64,000 nucleotides of DNA from the NCBI GenBank assembly GCA_950022655.1, contig OX465579.1:81862515-81926514 (forward strand). The letters run 5' to 3'. The position numbers and the translations under genes are program-made. This DNA is from Alentia gelatinosa. Lineage: Eukaryota; Annelida; Polychaeta; Phyllodocida; Polynoidae. The notes under the pieces are model-generated. The model did no database searches and was not told where the DNA came from. It saw nothing but the letters and a program-made list of their open reading frames with translations. How positions within the stretch are numbered: position 1 is the stretch's first letter; every line of letters begins with the position of its first letter. Of the stretch, positions 58,263 to 64,000 are shown one piece after another.

Positions 58263-59508
58263 GGTTTATGGAACTGTATAGTGTATATTTCTGACGAACT
58301 GTGTTCAATCATACAAAGATCTGCGACTGGCTGTTAGTTATTATTCATCAGTTTTAGTGTGTCTTAGTAACTTGATAGGAAATAGGTATTCTGGTACCGG
58401 TATTTGTTTTTATTTTTAAAGGAATGTCTGGCAGGTACCTGTTGCCGACAAAGGTTATTGCCCGAGTGGATCAAAGAGGCAGATATCAAATAAAGTCATT
58501 AGGTCAATAAAGACAATGATGTAATACAAATATACAATTGAATCTTTACATTGTAAAAGTTCAGGATAAGTAGAAGGTTAATAGCCATAATGGACTTTCT
58601 AACAATTGTATTGACTATGAAGAAAAGATGGCCATCTCATATTTCAATGTGGTTATCAGAGGATGGTCATCACATACAGGACATTAAACATATCTTACAT
58701 TCTGCGTATGTATGAAGAATTATTTTAATTTATATCTGTTATACATATGATTTGTTTCTATTTTTAATGTGGCCCTCAGGTACGACGTGAAAATGTTTCA
58801 GCTTTTCGCACTTGTGGACCAAATTTGGTCTTAAATTCTTATCTACATCTCAAAGAGATGGAGATATCCCCTTCACAATATCTTCTTTACTGTTTTTCCC
58901 GTGGTTTCGCATCATTTTGTTGCATTCTGTCAGTCATAGTTCTTGAAAGTAAATGTAAATAAGTGATGATTGCGTTTTGTTAAACCATTACTTATTTACA
59001 ATTGTTTTTAGGTCACTTACACAGATTTGGCAAACAAAATCTATTGTAAATCATAAATAGTTCATAGGCCATCATGAATACCCGACAAATCAATTGATGA
59101 ATAAATTTGTAAATACACAGCACAGACTTTAAGCCTATAAGATAGCGATATGCTGATTCTTCCCAATCACACCTTTGCTCGACAGGTCCGTCAGAATCAA
59201 CAAACTTTATGTCGCTGTACGCCTTTCACAGACCCAATTATAATCGAGTCAGGCATTACTAGCATGGGAGTAATGACTGACTCTGTCCAACCTAGAGGTG
59301 GTGCTCCATTGCGCCGATTGTTGGTCTCCGAACAATTTTCACCGAATCTCCAACCGTTCTCCGAGTGTTCTTGCCTAGGCAACCATTCTGTGCCCAAATT
59401 GGTCTAAAGATAACTCCTACATCTTAAATAAGGTAAATAAATTAATGTCTTGGAGGTAAATAGTAGAAATATAACGTAGTACCTGTAAGCGTAATATCAA
59501 GAGACGTC
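58263..59508. other. Upstream of gene C, no supported gene
   Basis: No coding exon or recognisable repeat family was identified. Confidence 0.45.
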
Positions 59509-59651
59509 ACGAGTTTGAGTATGAGTTTCTTTATGTCAAGCATTGTGTAATCTCACGAGTCTTCGATTCGTGAGATTACAGAGCCAACACAATGAGTGAC
59601 ATGAATAAACTCAAACTCAAACGAGTGGAGTCTAGAATTTATCCTACCCCG
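59509..59651. repeat. Hairpin with adjoining ATTTATCCTACCCC terminus
   Basis: GAGTTTGAGTATGAGTTT...TAATCTCACGAGTC folds on GACTCGTGAG-like and AAACTCAAACTC sequence (59509-59625). It is followed by TCTAGAATTTATCCTACCCCG. It is an inverted, partial copy of the family at 31149-31427. Confidence 0.7.
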
Positions 59652-59773
59652 TTTCCACGATATTTGAATATTAGAAAGTGGTAACATAAACAACACTTTA
59701 CTATCAGGGATGCCAGTGAGGTTTGACAAAACCCCAGAGATTTAAACCCCTATTTCTCAACAATTCTTTACTG

Positions 59774-60161
59774 TTAACCCTTTCCCTGCAGCACCCAGTT
59801 TCCCTGCTCAGCATTACACGGCAGGCATTGCCTGCTCAAACGAACCTGCTACGGCAGGAACCTTTTTTTGGGAAATAGCAATGTCATGTGATGCGTCATG
59901 TGATTCAAGTAATTTACCTGGGTGACTGATCATATTTTGTTATACCAAATCAAAGGTCAATATGGCCCTTATACCCTGTCAAAATTTAGTTTAAATAAAA
60001 CAATTATCTTTTTATATATTGAATTTTGTATATAAGTATCAATGATGCCTCTAAGATGCCTGGAGGCATCTTCCTGCCGTAGCCAACGGAATGCCTTGAG
60101 GCATCTTCCTGCCGTAGCCAGGGGAATGCCTGAAGGCATCTTCCTGCTGTTAAAGGGTTAA
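59774..60161 (+). mobile_element. 388-bp piggyBac-type MITE flanked by TTAA
   Basis: TTAACCCTTTCCCTGCAGCACCC at the left and GCTGTTAAAGGGTTAA at the right. Near the right end three units carry GATGCCTGGAGGCATC-type palindromes followed by TTCCTGCCGTAGCC, mirroring the subterminal palindromes of the large element at 15721-15850. An inverted sister copy is at 62905-63291. No coding capacity. Confidence 0.9.
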
Positions 60162-60895
60162 TGATGTATTTGCATTAAATATCGATAAATATTGGTATAC
60201 ATACTATGGGGGTATCAATAAAGATATCCCTATTAGGATATCAGAAATATATAAAATAAAAAGTGTACACAAAGACTCAAACAAGTCTAGACAGGCATGG
60301 GAAGAATATAGGTCAGATGCTTGAGCTCCTATAGAAATAACCATATCCTCTTCTTAGATACTTCAAGACGATTAAAATGATACCTATGTTGCCAGGCTAT
60401 GGTAGATATTTCCTGGGGAAATTACTCATCAAAATAGTCAAAACATAGTGTTGAAAGTTGGTACATTTGGATAAGTGTCATTTATCCTTGCAGTCTGGTT
60501 TCCCTTAAAGTGACAACCACAGTCACTTCTCCAATAATTCATATATGGGAGACCACTGCTGTTATTAATATAATTATCACAAACTAGAATAAGATTTAAG
60601 ATCAAAGAAAATATGTAGAAACAAAGATAAATGTAAACCAAAACTAAAACAAAAAAAAGACATCTGAAATCTCATTTTTCATAGAGTAAAACATTTTCCA
60701 ATTAAAATTATATTTGCACAGAACTTTAGCATGTATGTGAGCTATCATTTTATATTCCACCTGCTGTAATGTTGCAGAATGCAGTGTTTTCACAGCTTGC
60801 CCCAGATGTCAAGACTCTCCACTCAGGTGTTATGCCTCAGGAGGTGTGATAGAAAAGTAAACTGTGAAAAACGATGGGCTCTGTCTGTGAGTTTA

Positions 60896-61648
60896 AAGCC
60901 CGTATTCCACCAACAAGACAAAAACGTTGTACAGCGCCCGTATGGCGGTTGCTGGCAGATCTGCTCTATTTTAATCATCTGTCGGGTTGATGGAAGCACA
61001 CACCAGACGTTTCAGCAGGCGTCGGCTCTCCTGCCAGACGTTTCAAGACGTCTGTTGGAGGATATTGGGGGTCGTTGGAGTGTCGCTTCACAGTTGCTGA
61101 GGGTCTGGCAGGAGAGCCAGTTGAGATGCGCTTCCACCAACCAGATTTTTTCAGGCGATATCCCAACCGATACTCCAATAACCCTCCAAGAGACAGAATT
61201 TGCCCATCTGGCAAAAAACTGATTGATTAGGTTTTAATCGGCTGGAATTGGGCATCTGGCCGATACATTTGAAGAGGTACGACACCCGCCCGGGGGCTCT
61301 GCCGAGAGTTGCAAGCGCTACCGGCGATACCGTGGGTTCGTGGGTTCGGAGCGTCGTAGTGTATCGCCGCATGTGGCAACGCCTAACGAGGGACTCGATT
61401 ACTATGTAAAAATACGGCCAACGTCCACCAGTCGGCGCCACGGCAGGGGCGTCGGCTAGGATCTGCTGGAACTTTGAACCCACCAGACGGTTGTATGGTG
61501 ACCACATGAGCATCTGTTGGGGGTTCGGTGGAGCTGTGACGCATTTTGAGGCCATTTTTTCCAGATGTTTCAACTGACGTCGGCTGAAAGGTCGGCTGGA
61601 ACGTCTGTTGACGTTGAAAAAGCGGTTGTTTGGTGGAATACAGGCTTA
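60896..61648. mobile_element. Non-autonomous element with AAGCCCGTATTCCACCAA ends (about 750 bp)
   Basis: AAGCCCGTATTCCACCAACAA (60896) pairs with TTGTTTGGTGGAATACAGGCTT (ending about 61648). The interior has further inverted blocks built around CAGACGTTTCA and GTCGGCT. No coding domain; superfamily not assigned. Confidence 0.75.
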
Positions 61649-62553
61649 AGCCTTTATACATGGGCACCCACTGCACTGTGAAGCCACACTAGGTCGCATG
61701 CCTCGTTTTCGATTAGCACAGTGAAGCTGGTTTTGGGTGAGTGGTGCACGGTTATATAAGACCAGCGCAACCCGTTATTACAGCGATTGACGTGCCACGC
61801 TTATGGGCAAGTGGTGAATATATAGCCTATGGCAGTTTACCATGCACCACACTGCACCACTAGAGCAACCTTCGGAAACTCGTCGCTGCTATTACAGGCC
61901 TCTGGGTAGAATCTACTTTATTTTGCTGGTTCTCACACAGTCCGATACCAGCCACGGTCGCACGTGTAGCTGTTTGTAAACATTGTTGGAATTGGCTGAC
62001 AAGACCCCTTATAATAGTTGTGTTGTATGATCATTCATGGTTTCCATATCATTTCTATAGAAATAAAACATAGTAATTTCTTTCATAAACGTATCTGACT
62101 ACAATACCTCTCTGGATGCAGCCCCAGGTAATGACAGCCAGTGACAGGGCAGGCACAGGGAACAAGATCTAGGTCACCACACCCGTAACCGTTTCTAGGT
62201 CATGGAGGGAATCAAACTGTCAGGGATCAATTAAGGGATCTGAAAGTGTGACAACTCTAACAATTACAATAATAACATTGTTTCATATCTTCTTGATGGC
62301 ATAGAATAGTGTTATAGTCAATAGAAAGAAGAAGTAAGAGTTGATTAGATTCGGCCTTCGAAGGCCTCAGAAGATGACAGTTGAATGTTTACTTCAAAAT
62401 CGAAAACTCTTGTGATCAAATCATATCATTTTCAAAGTGACTGAAAAAGTTGTCACTAGAGTATTTCAAAAGAATTATTAAAGAAATTCACAAATATCAC
62501 TGGGATAGTGTCAGAGACACTTGATAGAGCTGAGAACTACATTTCATCTTGGG
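61649..62553. other. No supported gene or repeat
   Basis: About 900 bp in which I recognise no coding region or repeat family. Confidence 0.4.
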
Positions 62554-62845
62554 TATTATCCTACCCCTAATATAAAATCCCATAGGCTTAACATTGAGTT
62601 TCCGTATGCCACGCTGACTGGCATACGGAGTTTTATATGCCACTAGTGGCATACAGAATTGTTATCACGTAATATTCCAAAATTGAGGAGTTGAGATAGG
62701 ATAAAATTAAAACCTGATTTGTTTTAATCTTGGCCACCGCATGCCACTCCTGTAGTTTTGGCTCCGGACTTCAATCGGCTTCGCCTCATGAAGCCACTAT
62801 GCCAAATTCCAGTCATGGCATACAGTGGCCAAGATTAAAACTCAT
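62554..62845. repeat. Composite hairpin element (TATCCTACCCC family)
   Basis: TATTATCCTACCCCTAATATAAAATCCCATAGGCTTAACATTG at the left matches 31149-31190 nearly base for base; then comes a small hairpin on CCGTATGCCA/TGGCATACGG. After GATAGGATAAAAT, a second hairpin starts at TTTTAATCTTGGCCA and closes at TGGCCAAGATTAAAA. Confidence 0.75.
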
Positions 62846-62904
62846 CCAGTTTTACGATAGTACTACATCGTGATACACCCGTGAAAAGGCGTGGACGTAT
62901 AATC

Positions 62905-63291
62905 TTAACCCTATAACAGCAGCATGATGCCTCCAGGCATTCCCCTGGCTACAGGAGCATGATGCCTCCCAGCATTCCCCATGCTACCGCGGCATGATGC
63001 CTCCAGGCATCATAGAGGCATCATTGATACTTATATACAAAATTCAATAAATAAAACAATAATTGTTTGAATTGAAAGAAATTTTGACATTTTAAAAACA
63101 GCATATTGACCTTTGATTTGGTATAACAAAATAGCATCAGCTACCAAGGTAAATTACTCAAATCACATGACACATAATGTGACATTGCTATTTTCCAAAA
63201 AAGGTGCCTGCTGTAGCAGGGTCGTTTATGCAGGCAATGCCTGCTGTGTAATGGTGTTCAGAGGAATTGGGTGCTGCAGGGAAAGGGTTAA
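62905..63291 (-). mobile_element. 387-bp piggyBac-type MITE flanked by TTAA (inverted copy)
   Basis: The reverse complement of the 59774-60161 element. It begins TTAACCCTATAACAGCAG with three GATGCCTCC(A/C)(A/G)GCAT palindromic units and ends GGTGCTGCAGGGAAAGGGTTAA. The internal sequence matches closely (for example AAGTATCAATGATGCCTCT and its complement). Confidence 0.9.
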
Positions 63292-63597
63292 AATCCTATG
63301 GTTGTTATGAGTCTATCATTGCAGAGACAGGTTTTGCGGCACAATAAACCGGACCATGCACCCAGCAAGTGTTCCGGGAAAATCCTGGGCGCTTTAAGGG
63401 TGCTCCTAGTCCACCACTGAGTCCTGTGCGATGCCCGCAACTGAGGCTCCCGCGGCCACTCGCTGCCGGGCTTCCTCTACCAGCCGCTAGTATACTTCAT
63501 TTCATTGAATTACTTTAGAATAAAAAAAAACCGGAACCCCGGAGAACCCCAGAAAACTGAGATCCCTGTACTATATACCCATGCCGTAATATACTCT

Positions 63598-64000
63598 AAA
63601 TACGCACTGTTTCGCCATATAACATAAAAATACTGTACAGACCACTGGTCCGTACACTATTTTACGGACTACCTACCCATACTCGTGAAAATATTGTTTG
63701 TATTGATTAATTGGATACGCATTCCTTCACACTATTCATCTCATAATTTCACCTAACTACAGCATATTATATTGCTTCTATGTAAATACCTTGATACTGT
63801 TACCAATGAACCATGTTCAAGTTGTATTCACTGTAATGAAAACCTGTACACCAACAGATTGCAGCCTTGAAGAAATAAAATAAAATATATAAAAAAAATA
63901 CGCACTGTTTCGCCATATAACGTAAAAATACTGTACAGACCACTGGTCCGTACACTATTTTACGGACTACCTACCCATACTCGTTTATTAAAATATTGAT
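63598..64000 (+). repeat. Direct repeat of about 95 bp bracketing an A-tailed 205-bp insert
   Basis: ATACGCACTGTTTCGCCATA...CCCATACTCGT occurs at about 63599-63688 and again at about 63899-63985, with very few differences. Between them is a segment ending GAAGAAATAAAATAAAATATAT plus an A-run, which looks like a retroposed 3' end. The repeat is much longer than a normal target duplication. Confidence 0.8.

Overview
The window is AT-rich animal genomic DNA, probably from a marine invertebrate; the phylum cannot be fixed from the sequence alone. The evidence is small spliced genes with GT-AG introns, a dense load of hairpin elements with terminal inverted repeats, piggyBac, Gypsy and non-LTR retrotransposon proteins, and satellite arrays. 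Nothing looks bacterial.

Layout. Bases 1-15859 are dominated by a giant inverted repeat. Two arms of about 5-6 kb (1430-7379 and 8379-13325) face each other across a 1-kb spacer. Both inner ends carry piggyBac-type ends at a TTAA. The right arm belongs to a 7.5-kb piggyBac-like element (8379-15859) with a decayed, intron-containing transposase. A Gypsy-type LTR retroelement with integrase, reverse transcriptase and an envelope-like region lies on the minus strand at 16201 to about 25000. It has one recognisable LTR, internal stops and an atypical gag-like ORF.

From 26.2 to 58.3 kb, three paralogous minus-strand genes (A, B, C) lie in tandem. Their exons were assembled here by homology and matching splice phases. 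Each encodes a small protein with two membrane segments and a tail containing an APPG...GYH block; B and C end in a PPSY (PPxY) motif that could recruit WW-domain proteins such as NEDD4-family ligases. B predicts 146 aa and C 148 aa. For A the terminal exon was not found.

Intron 3 of gene B contains a CR1/jockey-like non-LTR retrotransposon (about 33291-39600). Its ORF1 region is unusual: coiled coil, RRM-like nucleic-acid-binding part, a NADAR (YbiA-like) domain, and then an SGNH-esterase ORF. The last intron of gene C carries a roughly 3.2-kb satellite of about 200-bp monomers with a two-monomer higher-order period. The remaining sequence is introns and intergenic DNA rich in hairpin elements, including two 388-bp TTAA-flanked elements, a perfect 91-bp-arm hairpin, and several families with recognisable ends.

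The host signal is the A/B/C cluster; almost everything else is mobile or repetitive. The strongest candidate for something undescribed is the retrotransposon carrying NADAR plus SGNH domains.
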